DNA of 64,000 nucleotides from MWBF01 sp040772005 (GTDB taxonomy: Bacteria; Chloroflexota; Anaerolineae; CG2-30-64-16), in the NCBI GenBank assembly GCA_040772005.1, contig JAXGYZ010000016.1:1-64000 (forward strand), written 5' to 3'. Positions within the stretch are counted from its first letter, which is position 1; each line of letters opens with the position of its first letter. The translations under genes were made by a program, and so were the position numbers. Positions 45,652 to 52,687 of the stretch are shown piece by piece. The notes beneath the pieces were generated by a model, which worked only from the letters and a program-made list of their open reading frames with translations, did not search any database and was not told the DNA's origin.

Positions 45652-46659
45652 TCACCCTACCACCAGCGGCTGATACTCGGCGTCGCGCCCCGCAATGCAG
45701 CGCGCCATGTGCTCGACCTGCCGCTCGATGCACTGGCGGTAGGTCAACTGCTGGTCCGAGGCCGGGTGCCGCACCTTGACCGCCAGGCGTTCCTCGTAAC
45801 GCGCAATCAGGAAGCGCCGCGCGTCATCCGTCAGCAGCACCGCAGGGCCGCCCTCCTCCCGGGCGCGAAAGTCGCCCGGCTGCAGCAACCCCTGGCGCAC
45901 CAGGCTGAGCACCAGCGAGTCGACGATTACGGGCCGGAACTCCTCCTCCAGGTCCAGCGCCAGCGACGGCCGGCCATAGTCCACTACGTGAAAGAACCCG
46001 ATCGCCGGGTCCAGGCCGATGCGGTAGACCGCAGCAATGATGTCGTTGAGCAGCAGCGCGTAGCCGAAGCTCAACATGGCGTTGACGGGGTCGGTCGGCG
46101 GGTGATAGACCCGGCCGCGAAACCGCCAGAGTTGCGCATCGAAAAGGGCCGGCCAGGCCGCGAAGTAGGCCGCCGCGCCGCTGCCTTCGTAACCGCGCAG
46201 GCTGTCCACATCGGCCGCCGCGGTCGCACGCACCGCCTGGTCATGCAGCGTGCGGATGGCCCACCGGCCGCGCTCGCCGGCACGCTCGCCGTAACGAGCC
46301 AGGGCCGCCGCCTGGTTGTGCAGCTTCCCGATGACCACCGCGCGCGCCAGGGCCACCGCGCGCCGGGGATCGGTCATCGCCTGCACCTGGTGCACGCGCA
46401 ACGCGCTGTGGCGGGCGAGCGGCCCGGCCAGCCGGAAGGCGAACCGGCCGCCCTGGCTCTGGTACACCACGTCCACGCCATTGCGCGCCAGGTGATACAG
46501 CAGCGGCGTGCTGGCGCTCACGCCCTGGCCCATGAGGATGACCTGGCGCAGCCCGCCCATCGGCAGGCTCTGAAGCGTCTGGCCCTCGAGTTCGACCTCC
46601 AGCCGCTCGCCGTTCTTGCGCAGCCGCGCGCCCTGCGTGTCCACAATCAGTTGCGTCAT
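45652..46659 (-). CDS. cas1: CRISPR-associated integrase Cas1
   Basis: 335 residues. Metal-binding residues are present: E158 in GYEGSGAAAYF, H224 in GFFHVVDYGR and the acidic cluster at 236-240 in DLEEEFRP. The N-terminal beta domain has LIVDTQGARLRKNGERLEVE. It is a plain Cas1, not fused to the reverse transcriptase found two genes away. AGGAGG precedes ATG 46659. It integrates new spacers next to the leader together with Cas2; with the upstream RT it could in principle integrate cDNA. Confidence 0.95.
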   Translation of the reverse strand: MTQLIVDTQGARLRKNGERLEVELEGQTLQSLPMGGLRQVILMGQGVSASTPLLYHLARNGVDVVYQSQGGRFAFRLAGPLARHSALRVHQVQAMTDPRRAVALARAVVIGKLHNQAAALARYGERAGERGRWAIRTLHDQAVRATAAADVDSLRGYEGSGAAAYFAAWPALFDAQLWRFRGRVYHPPTDPVNAMLSFGYALLLNDIIAAVYRIGLDPAIGFFHVVDYGRPSLALDLEEEFRPVIVDSLVLSLVRQGLLQPGDFRAREEGGPAVLLTDDARRFLIARYEERLAVKVRHPASDQQLTYRQCIERQVEHMARCIAGRDAEYQPLVVG

Positions 46660-46702
46660 GTCAACCTCCTAAACCTTGCTCCCCTCGCCTGCCCCGCAGG
46701 GC

Positions 46703-46742
46703 GGGAGAGGAGGGCGGCCTTTGGCCGCGAGGGGGTGAGGGC
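46703..46742. repeat. 40-base repeat copy B (between cas1 and RT)
   Basis: Identical to 45609-45648. It lies within the 86-base gap between the RT stop and the cas1 start and folds as a GGCGGCC...GGCCGC hairpin. Confidence 0.8.
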
Positions 46743-46745
46743 AGG

Positions 46746-47585
46746 TCAGTCGAACTGTGCGCCCAGAAAGGAGAAGTCTGGCCCGAAGGGCACCAGGCGC
46801 GTCTTCTCTCGGTTAAGGCTCAGGCCCAGGCCGGCCAGCACGTCTGCGGCGTCATCCAGGGCCACCTGCGCGGCCTGGCGCGTAGCGCACAGCACCACAA
46901 AGTCATCGGCGTAGCGCACGAGCGCATGCCCTGCCCTCACCATCGCGACGTCGAAGGGGTGCAGATAGACGTTGGCGAGCAATGGTGACAGCGGCGCGCC
47001 CTGTGCGACGCCCACCTCCGGCGTCGCCGTGCCGGCTTCCAGCCAGGCGGCGACCAGATCCGCCACTCGGCTGTCGCCCAGGCGCACGACCTCATCGAGG
47101 AGCCGCGTATGTTCCAACGAATCGAAGCAAGCTGCGATGTCGGCATCGACCACCCAGCGCAGGCCGCGCGCCTCGTGCCACAGCACATGCGCCACCGCGG
47201 TGAACACCGAACGCTCCGGCCGGAAGCCGTGGCTGCACGACAGAAACTGCGCCTCCCAGAGCGGCTCCAGGATGTTCTTGGCCGCACGCTGTGCCACCCG
47301 ATCGCTGATGGTCGGGATGCCCAGCCGCCGCGGGCTGCCGCCATCGGCCCGCGGGATCGTAAACCAGAGCAGCGGGCTGGGGCAGTACAGGCCGGCCAGC
47401 AGGTCGGCCTGCAGGGCGCGGAGTCGGACAGTCCAATCGGCCGCCCAATCGGCAATCGTGACGCCGTCCACACCGGCGCCCGCCTGGCGGTTAGCCGTCG
47501 TGCGGCCGCCCCAGACGCGCAACCAGGCCTGATGCAGGTTGGCGCCGTCGCAGATGGCCTCGAACAAACTGGATTCAGCGTCCAT
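46746..47585 (-). CDS. CRISPR-associated reverse transcriptase (group II intron-like)
   Basis: 279 residues. RT blocks are in order: VDGVTI (motif 0/1), RRLGIPTISDRVAQRA (motif 2), SHGFRPERSV, motif A with D149 (VVDADIAACFDSLEH), motif B QGAPLSPLLANVYL, catalytic YADD at 225-228, then LGLSLNREKTRL and FSFLGAQFD (motifs 6-7). It stops there: no thumb/maturase X domain, no endonuclease, no Cas1 or Cas6 fusion. ATG 47585 lies inside the RNase H 3' end (11-base overlap), so both are translated together. Position upstream of cas1-cas2 suggests cDNA synthesis for spacer acquisition. Confidence 0.93.
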   Translation of the reverse strand: MDAESSLFEAICDGANLHQAWLRVWGGRTTANRQAGAGVDGVTIADWAADWTVRLRALQADLLAGLYCPSPLLWFTIPRADGGSPRRLGIPTISDRVAQRAAKNILEPLWEAQFLSCSHGFRPERSVFTAVAHVLWHEARGLRWVVDADIAACFDSLEHTRLLDEVVRLGDSRVADLVAAWLEAGTATPEVGVAQGAPLSPLLANVYLHPFDVAMVRAGHALVRYADDFVVLCATRQAAQVALDDAADVLAGLGLSLNREKTRLVPFGPDFSFLGAQFD

Positions 47586-47982
47586 GCAGCGCCTCCTGCG
47601 CCAGGGCATCGGCTAACCGGTTGCGCGTGCGCGGCACAAACGCCAGGGTGGCGTCGGGCAGCTGCGCCAGCAGGCGCATGACGCGGGCGTGTCGCGCCGC
47701 CAGCCGCGGGTCGCGCACCGCGAATGCGCCGGCGACCTGCCCGACCACGATCTGGCTGTCCACCAGGAAGGTCAGCGCGGCGGAAGGCTCGCCGCGCGCC
47801 AGGGCCAGCTCGATCGCCAGGATCAGGGCCTCGTACTCAGCCTCGTTGTTGGTCATGCCCGCCAGCCGCCGGCCGGCCGTGTCCAGGATACGTCCGCGAT
47901 CATCGCGGACTACCACGGCGATGCCGCTGGCTCGGCCCAGGATGTCAATCGCCCCGTCGGAGTAATAGTTGAGCCGATCCAT
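47575..47982 (-). CDS. RNase HI family protein, coupled to the RT
   Basis: 135 residues. The RNase H catalytic set is complete: D9 in YYSDGAID, E47 in MTNNEAEYEAL, D75 in FLVDSQIVV and D125 in RNRLADALAQ. It resembles the small ribonuclease HI/RnhA-like Rv2228c N-terminal type. The start was set at ATG 47982 with GGAGG six bases upstream rather than ATG 47994. It degrades RNA in RNA:DNA hybrids, which fits removal of template after reverse transcription by the overlapping RT gene. As far as I know, a dedicated RNase H between RT and the rest of a CRISPR adaptation cluster is not a standard arrangement. Confidence 0.9.
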   Translation of the reverse strand: MDRLNYYSDGAIDILGRASGIAVVVRDDRGRILDTAGRRLAGMTNNEAEYEALILAIELALARGEPSAALTFLVDSQIVVGQVAGAFAVRDPRLAARHARVMRLLAQLPDATLAFVPRTRNRLADALAQEALHGR

Positions 47983-47997
47983 CGATTCCTCCATCGC

Positions 47998-48034
47998 CTC
48001 TCTCCTGAGACGGCGGTCCTGTCTCAGGAGAGAG
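47998..48034. terminator. 14-bp hairpin upstream of the RNase H start
   Basis: Perfect stem CTCTCTCCTGAGAC / GTCTCAGGAGAGAG with a 9-base loop, between the cold-shock protein stop and the RNase H start. No U-tract. It might lower read-through into RNase H-RT-cas1 or be a repeat of the CTCTCCTGA family seen at 4690-4720. Confidence 0.5.
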
Positions 48035-48048
48035 GGCAGGGGATGAGG

Positions 48049-48708
48049 TCACGCCGGCCGCACATCCTGCGCCTGGATGCCCCGCGGCGTCACCAGCGGC
48101 AGGAACGTCACCCGTTGGCCGGTGTAGGGCTGGAAGCCGCTGGCGTTGGTGGCGTGGAAGAAGACCTCGACGCCGTCGGCCCCGGTAATGAAGCCGTACT
48201 GGCGGGCGGCGGCGAAGAACTTCACCTGCCCGGGCCGGCGCAGGCTGTCGTCCATGAAGACCTGCTTGCTGGCGCGGCCGCCCGTGCGCACGGCCGTGTT
48301 GCCGTCCTGATGTTCGAACCCGGCCTGCCGCGTGTACTGTGGTGCGCCGCCCCAGTTCAGGCGCAGGCGGCCGGTGTAGACCCCGCCGAGCATATCGCGC
48401 TGCACCACGAGCACCATGTCGAAGGGCGGGCTCAACGGCACGATGCCGATGCCCTGCGCGTGGTCCAGGTGGAACTGCGGCGCACCGGCATGCAGCGCGT
48501 AGTTGTACTCGGCCAGTACGGTGCGGGTGGCGTCGGGACGATGGAACTTGAGCGACACAAGCTGGAGCGCGTCATGTTCCAGCATCACTGCGAGGTCGTT
48601 GAGCAGGTCTTCGAAGCGGAACGGGTGCTCCTTGCCGTAGGCTTGCGCGATGCGGAATACCTCCCGCAGGACCTTCTCGGCGAGCAGCCGGGCAGCATTC
48701 GGTTGCAT
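48049..48708 (-). CDS. cold-shock-domain protein with N-terminal HORMA-like region (tentative)
   Basis: 219 residues. The C-terminal 60 are a cold-shock/OB fold: GQVKFFAAARQYGFITGADG (RNP1-like YGFI) and VEVFFHATNASG (RNP2-like VFFH). The N-terminal 150 (LREVFRIAQAYGKE, FEDLLNDLAVMLEHDALQLV, SLKFHRPDATRTVLAEYNYA) have the layout I recall for bacterial HORMA domains, but this is a weak match by eye. It probably binds single-stranded RNA or DNA. AAGGAGG precedes ATG 48708. It is the first gene of the unit leading into RNase H, RT, cas1 and cas2. Confidence 0.75.
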   Translation of the reverse strand: MQPNAARLLAEKVLREVFRIAQAYGKEHPFRFEDLLNDLAVMLEHDALQLVSLKFHRPDATRTVLAEYNYALHAGAPQFHLDHAQGIGIVPLSPPFDMVLVVQRDMLGGVYTGRLRLNWGGAPQYTRQAGFEHQDGNTAVRTGGRASKQVFMDDSLRRPGQVKFFAAARQYGFITGADGVEVFFHATNASGFQPYTGQRVTFLPLVTPRGIQAQDVRPA

Positions 48709-48739
48709 GGGTGACCTCCTTGCACTGACAAGAGCAGTT

Positions 48740-48766
48740 GCGGTTGCTGACCAGGGTAACGAAAGG
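48740..48766 (-). promoter_or_regulatory. shared upstream element, copy 1
   Basis: Read on the - strand, CCTTTCGTTACCC at 48766-48754 followed by a diverged half (GGTCAGCAACCG). It lies about 46-58 bases before the 48708 start codon. Copies 2-4 at 49925-49950, 50038-50063 and 52405-52429 have the fuller form. Confidence 0.5.
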
Positions 48767-48783
48767 AGGCAGCCGGCGCGAGG

Positions 48784-49902
48784 TCAGGCCAGCAGGTAGC
48801 CTGGACCGATGGGCATCCAATCCGTGCCCAACCGCTGCATCTCGGCCGCCGTGCCAACCGGGAAGCTGCGGAAAGCGACCGTCACATGCGGCCAGGTCTG
48901 CCGGAGCAAGGCGCGCACCGGCAGGAAGTCGCCGTCGCCGGTCCACAGTTCTACCCGGCCAACGCCCGGCTCGCCGGCCCAGCGCGCGGCCGCCGCGCCC
49001 AGCACTGCATCGACGTTGGCCGCGATACGACCGTGGCTGCGCTTGGGCCGCTGCAGCTCCACGCTGAAGCCGACCCGGGCCAGGTGCTCGCGCACCGGCA
49101 GTGTGTCGGGCAAATCGGGCACGAAGGCCACCTTGACGCGCACCGGACCCAGCCGCTCGGCTGCGGCCAGCAGCCGGCCATAGTCGGGGCGCCGGCCATA
49201 GCCGAACTGGTCGCCGCACACGAGTTCCAGATTGGCGACATCGGCCAACACAGCGACACCGGGCGCATCGACCGGCGGTGCGGCGTCCAGGGTGGGTCGA
49301 GGATCTTCCTCCCACGGCGGGAGCTCGTTCAGCCGCTGCCGGCGCACGCAAAGCGCTTCGGCGCCCGGCGTCCCGTGGTTGCGCGCGGCTGCCAGCACGG
49401 CTTCGTACTCCGCGCCTGCACCGGTGCGCTCGATGACCTGCGCCAGCCGGCCGAGCATCCCGGCATCTGTGACGAGTGCGAGTGCCGCCAGCCATTTGTC
49501 CTGGGCTCCGGCCGGCTGCCCCAACCGGTAGAGGCACTCACCCCACAGGGCCAGCAACTTCAGGCCATCCCTGCGGCGGGTCGGCGCCTCGGCAGGCACG
49601 TCCTGCCACTGGTAGAAGGCCCAGCGGAACACGGGCAGCGCGTCCAACAACTCGCCCGCGCGCAGGTGGCCAGCAGCCACTTCCAGGATGGGCTTATAGT
49701 AGCCGGGCTGCTGCCCGACGGACAGCCAGCCGGCCAGCTTCTCGATGGCCGGTGCGTTGCCGGTCCGCCGGGCCCACATCGCCAGCTCGTGCGGGGCCAC
49801 GCCGGCCGCGTCCAACGCGGTCTGCAGCGCCACCGGGTAGCGGAAGAGTGCCTGGATCAATGCCTGCGGCACCTCGTGCTCTTGGTCCAGCGCCAGTGTC
49901 AT
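48784..49902 (-). CDS. NYN-domain (PIN-like) putative ribonuclease with helical N-terminal domain
   Basis: 372 residues. The last 160 form a NYN/LabA-like nuclease: AVLADVANLEL (first Asp), KRSHGRIAANVDAVLGAA (conserved K/R plus second Asp) and ELWTGDGDFLPVRALLRQ (the GDGDF motif with two more acidic residues). The first 200 are all-helical and TPR-like (KPILEVAAGHLRAGELLDAL, LWGECLYRLGQPAGAQDKWL). NYN enzymes cut RNA with metal ions. ATG 49902 was taken because GGAGG is eight bases upstream. Placement inside the RT/RNase H/cold-shock cluster suggests RNA trimming or substrate generation for adaptation. Confidence 0.85.
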   Translation of the reverse strand: MTLALDQEHEVPQALIQALFRYPVALQTALDAAGVAPHELAMWARRTGNAPAIEKLAGWLSVGQQPGYYKPILEVAAGHLRAGELLDALPVFRWAFYQWQDVPAEAPTRRRDGLKLLALWGECLYRLGQPAGAQDKWLAALALVTDAGMLGRLAQVIERTGAGAEYEAVLAAARNHGTPGAEALCVRRQRLNELPPWEEDPRPTLDAAPPVDAPGVAVLADVANLELVCGDQFGYGRRPDYGRLLAAAERLGPVRVKVAFVPDLPDTLPVREHLARVGFSVELQRPKRSHGRIAANVDAVLGAAAARWAGEPGVGRVELWTGDGDFLPVRALLRQTWPHVTVAFRSFPVGTAAEMQRLGTDWMPIGPGYLLA

Positions 49903-49924
49903 ACGTGCAACCTCCACAGATGAT

Positions 49925-49950
49925 GTGCTTCCGGTCGAGGTAACGAAAAG
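49925..49950 (-). promoter_or_regulatory. shared upstream element, copy 2
   Basis: On the - strand: CTTTTCGTTACC, seven bases, GAAGCAC. It sits 23-48 bases ahead of the NYN start codon at 49902 and forms an inverted pair with copy 3. Confidence 0.65.
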
Positions 49951-49967
49951 CGGAACCTACCCCCGGC

Positions 49968-50030
49968 CCTCTCCCTGCGAGGGAAGGGGGAAATACCCCT
50001 CTCCTCCCAGGAGAGGGGGCGGGGGTGAGG
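49968..50030. repeat. REP-like repeat in the divergent promoter region
   Basis: CCCCGGCCCTCTCCCTGCGAG...GAGGGGGCGGGGGTGAGG, related to the elements at 4675-4748 and 45580-45650. It separates the two oppositely oriented shared upstream elements, as if inserted into a symmetric regulatory region. Confidence 0.6.
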
Positions 50031-50037
50031 TCGCCTG

Positions 50038-50063
50038 TTTCGTTACCCCAACCGGAAGCACAC
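50038..50063 (+). promoter_or_regulatory. shared upstream element, copy 3
   Basis: TTTCGTTACC, seven bases, GAAGCACAC on the + strand, 65-90 bases before the 50128 start codon. The orientation relative to its gene is the same as in copies 1, 2 and 4. Confidence 0.65.
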
Positions 50064-50127
50064 GGCCGGCTGAAGCGCCTTCGCAAATGCGCCCCGCCGG
50101 CAGACCACAAAACCGAGGAGGACTCCC

Positions 50128-50523
50128 ATGCGCCAGATCCGCATCGACTACCAGCGCCCGCCCCAGCCGCAGTCGCAGCTGCGGCCTGCTCAACCGCCCG
50201 CGCGGGTCCAGACCCCTCGCTGCAGCCGGCATCCCGGCGTGCACATGGTGCTGGCCGGCACCAATCCGGGCTGGAACACGGTGCGCTACCTCTGCCCCAT
50301 GTGCAACGCCATGGGACTGCCGTTGGTGGAGGTTGCGACGGGCGTCGTCAGCGACTGGAAGCCCGACCGTGGCTTCGGCTTCGTCGATAACGGCGGCCCG
50401 CGCATCTTCATCCACGTCAGCGACCTGGCAGGGAACTTCATCCCTTATGTGGGGATGCCCGTGACCTGCAGCGTGGAGCAGAACGCCAAGGGACTCATCG
50501 GCCGGCAGGTCCGGCCGCGCTGA
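50128..50523 (+). CDS. zinc-finger / cold-shock-domain protein
   Basis: 131 residues. A basic, Pro/Gln-rich N-terminus is followed by a probable zinc site (PRCSRHPGVH...RYLCPMCNAM: C, H/C, CxxC) and a C-terminal cold-shock domain (GVVSDWKPDRGFGFVDNGG with RNP1 GFGFV; RIFIHVSDLAG with RNP2 IFIHV). It should bind single-stranded nucleic acid. A GAGGAGGA site precedes the ATG. It is the only + strand gene in the adaptation cluster, divergent from the NYN gene, and shares its upstream element. Confidence 0.85.
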   Translation: MRQIRIDYQRPPQPQSQLRPAQPPARVQTPRCSRHPGVHMVLAGTNPGWNTVRYLCPMCNAMGLPLVEVATGVVSDWKPDRGFGFVDNGGPRIFIHVSDLAGNFIPYVGMPVTCSVEQNAKGLIGRQVRPR

Positions 50524-50537
50524 GCCGGGCCATTCGT

Positions 50538-50579
50538 GTAGAAGGGCGTGCGCACCTGCCGATGCGCACGCCCTTCTAC
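50538..50579. terminator. strong bidirectional hairpin terminator
   Basis: A perfect 17-bp stem beginning GTAGAAGGGCGTGCGCA with an 8-base loop, followed by TTTG on the + strand, 14 bases after the cold-shock gene stop. It lies between convergent genes and probably ends both. Confidence 0.85.
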
Positions 50580-50603
50580 TTTGCCCGGCCCCGTCGCGCG
50601 GGC

Positions 50604-50975
50604 TCAATGCTCGGACATCCAGGCCAGGCTGGCCTCGATCAGCCGGTAGTTGCCCAAGGCCTCGGGGTTGCGGCAGACGAACTGCCAGATGCACTCCTGG
50701 AAACCGGTGAGGGGCCGGCCCGCACGTCGCGCGCGCGCAAGATCGCGAAGGTAGGGGGTTACCGTGTCGGCATCCAGTGCAGCGGTGAACTGCTCCAGGT
50801 AGTGCGCAGTCCGGTCGGGCGCCTGGGTGACCAGGAGGGCTGCATAGTCGTAGTTGCACTGGGAGCAGACCAGCAGGTGGAGATCGAGCTCCGTGCGTTC
50901 TGCCAGCGTCAGAGGCGGCCGGCCCATGAAGCGCCGGCGCAGCAGATCGGTGTAGAAGTCGGGGTGGTTCGGCAT
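50604..50975 (-). CDS. small protein with anti-sigma-like H-C-C zinc motif
   Basis: 123 residues. ERTELDLHLLVCSQCNYDYA contains HxxxCxxC, the core of the zinc-binding HC2/ZAS anti-sigma fold, in its usual spacing after E..L..H. The rest is helical (TAHYLEQFTAALDADTVTPY, GFQECIWQFVCRNPEALGNY) with no membrane helix, so if it is an anti-sigma-type protein it is soluble. The start is ATG 50975 with TTGAGG upstream. It lies downstream of the 412-residue protein on the same strand, separated by a terminator-like hairpin. Confidence 0.65.
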   Translation of the reverse strand: MPNHPDFYTDLLRRRFMGRPPLTLAERTELDLHLLVCSQCNYDYAALLVTQAPDRTAHYLEQFTAALDADTVTPYLRDLARARRAGRPLTGFQECIWQFVCRNPEALGNYRLIEASLAWMSEH

Positions 50976-50999
50976 AGTCGCCTCAAGAAAAAGGTTGGG

Positions 51000-51026
51000 C
51001 CTGACGGGGCGCAGGGCCCCGTCAGG
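51000..51026 (-). terminator. hairpin terminator after the 412-residue gene
   Basis: Stem CCTGACGGGGC / GCCCCGTCAGG (51000-51010, 51016-51026) just downstream of the - strand stop at 51043, followed on that strand by CCCAACCTTTTTC. It reads as an intrinsic terminator or attenuator. Confidence 0.65.
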
Positions 51027-51042
51027 CTGGCCGGGCCGGATG

Positions 51043-52281
51043 TCAGACAGTGAGCGTCGCCTCCAGCCAGCTCTGCCAGAGGTCGTCGTTCGCGGCCAGC
51101 TCGGCCAGACGAGCGGCAACGGCCTCCAGGGTGGCGGCGTCGGCCAGACCTGCACGGAGGATCTCCGCATGAGTCAGCCGGCGCACGTGGAGCAGCTCAG
51201 CCGCCCGCCAGAACGGGTCGACAGGCCGGTGCTCCAGGGCCGTTTCCACGACCCAGCGTTCGAAGGTGCGGCTGCGCAGGGCTGCGGCCAGGCGGTCTTG
51301 CGAAGCCGGATCGATCTTCGACGGGTCCGCCGATTCGTCGCGTACATCTGGATCCAGAAGCAGTGTTCCGCTCCTGGCCTGCTGCTGGCGTTCGAGCTGC
51401 CAGAGTGCGGCCTCGAGGTAACCCTGGCGGTGCTCACGCGGCAGGGCCCGCTTGCCCGCCCAGGCCAGACCTGCGTACTCCTCTTCGGCGTAGAGAGTGC
51501 GGGCCGGCTGCACCGTCGCGGCAAACCGTTTGACGAACGCCACCGTCGCCGGCAGGGCGAAGAAGCGGATCGTCGCCACGGGGTCCAGGCCGCTCCGGCC
51601 GCCGCCCCGCGCCATCAGCGCGAGGCGGGCCTTGAAGGCTGGGACGCCGTCAGTGCCGCCGGTTTCCTCGCAGCGCAGCCGGATCTCCTCGGGCAACTCG
51701 GCGGCCAGCAGGAAGGCCACGAAGTCTTCGGTCACCGCCGGTGTGCGCACCAGGTTCTCGATCTGGCGCGACGCCCGGCTGACCGCGCCCTCGTAATGCG
51801 CCAGCTTCCAGGCAATGTGGCCGCCCAGCGGTTTGTGCGGCACGTAGCCGGCTACGCTGCGGCACAAGCTCACCAGCAGCCCCTGATCCTCGTCCAGCGG
51901 GTTCTCGCCGAAGCTGCGCTCCAGCGCATCGGCCTGCGCGTACAGGCGAGTCAGCGTGCGTCGGATCAAAGCCTGCGAAAGTGGGTCCAGTGCCTCGCAG
52001 GGCCGCCCCTCGGTCATCAGTTGCTGAAACGCGAAACGCGTGGCCAGGTCACTCACCGCCTCATCAGCGTCAAGCCGACCGCGCAAGGCGGCCTGCATGG
52101 TTGGCTGCAATCCCAGGTGGACGATCTCGGTCAAGGCCCGCAGCAGACGGGCATCGGTGGTCCAGTTGCCGGCAGCGCCGAGCAGGCGACGGCAGAGTGC
52201 TACCAGGTGCTTGCGCAGCAGCGCAGCAGTCCATTCGCTCGCGGCCGCAGCGGAGCGTGACGGCAGCTTGGGGCTCAGCAT
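51043..52281 (-). CDS. protein of unknown function in the CRISPR adaptation cluster
   Basis: 412 residues, mostly helical by sequence (EWTAALLRKHLVALCRRLLG, ALTEIVHLGLQPTMQAALRG, ALIRRTLTRLYAQADALERS), soluble, no signal peptide. No catalytic motif is obvious, and no family is recognised. Arg/Leu/Ala-rich composition and length could suit a nucleic-acid scaffold. The start is ATG 52281 because AGGAGGA stands six bases upstream; longer starts at 52302/52323 are less likely. Shared upstream element copy 4 lies 124-148 bases ahead, linking it with the NYN and cold-shock genes. Confidence 0.7.
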   Translation of the reverse strand: MLSPKLPSRSAAAASEWTAALLRKHLVALCRRLLGAAGNWTTDARLLRALTEIVHLGLQPTMQAALRGRLDADEAVSDLATRFAFQQLMTEGRPCEALDPLSQALIRRTLTRLYAQADALERSFGENPLDEDQGLLVSLCRSVAGYVPHKPLGGHIAWKLAHYEGAVSRASRQIENLVRTPAVTEDFVAFLLAAELPEEIRLRCEETGGTDGVPAFKARLALMARGGGRSGLDPVATIRFFALPATVAFVKRFAATVQPARTLYAEEEYAGLAWAGKRALPREHRQGYLEAALWQLERQQQARSGTLLLDPDVRDESADPSKIDPASQDRLAAALRSRTFERWVVETALEHRPVDPFWRAAELLHVRRLTHAEILRAGLADAATLEAVAARLAELAANDDLWQSWLEATLTV

Positions 52282-52687
52282 GGCTTCCTCCTTTTTTGAC
52301 ATGCCGCGGCCGCCGCACCTCATGGCACGGCCGGTACACGGGACTCAAAACAAGGAGGGAAGCGGACCTACGCCCCACAGGCGCCCCCGCGCTTACGCGG
52401 CGCGGTGCTTCAAAATAGGTAACGAAAAGAGACTTGCCAGAAGAAGAAAGGGGTGTTCGGACGGAATTGTGATTTGCATCGTGCCGGTCGGGGATGTATA
52501 CTTACTCCACGGCATCTTTCCATGCCAATCGTTCACGACCGACCGGCGTATTGCACTTCTGTACTTATGATACGCCACTCACGTGTAGCCTCCTGACATT
52601 CTTCTGACACCTAACCAGCATCATCGCGCCGGATGCCCAGCAGTTAGCCAACCGCTCTGGCAGACGGGTGCTTTGAGGACAAGCATC
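52282..52687. other. intergenic region between adaptation and effector operons
   Basis: About 400 bases with no gene. It contains shared element copy 4 (52405-52429), an inverted repeat GCATCGTGCCGGTCGG / CGACCGACCGGCG-like pair around 52478-52547, and an AT-richer stretch to about 52610 that should hold the effector operon promoter; TATGAT at 52566-52571 is a possible -10 but no convincing -35 is seen. Confidence 0.5.
52405..52429 (-). promoter_or_regulatory. shared upstream element, copy 4
   Basis: On the - strand CTTTTCGTTACC, six bases, GAAGCAC. Same orientation to its gene as the other copies; the inner spacer is one base shorter. Confidence 0.6.

Noticed and set aside
45484..46914. 476-codon + strand frame over cas1
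   Set aside because: Antisense to a well-supported cas1 and starting within palindromic repeats.
46746..47585. RT as part of a group II intron, retron or diversity-generating retroelement
   Set aside because: No maturase/endonuclease domain or domain V-like RNA was seen, no retron msr/msd-like region, and no Avd gene or template/variable repeat pair; it overlaps RNase H beside cas1.
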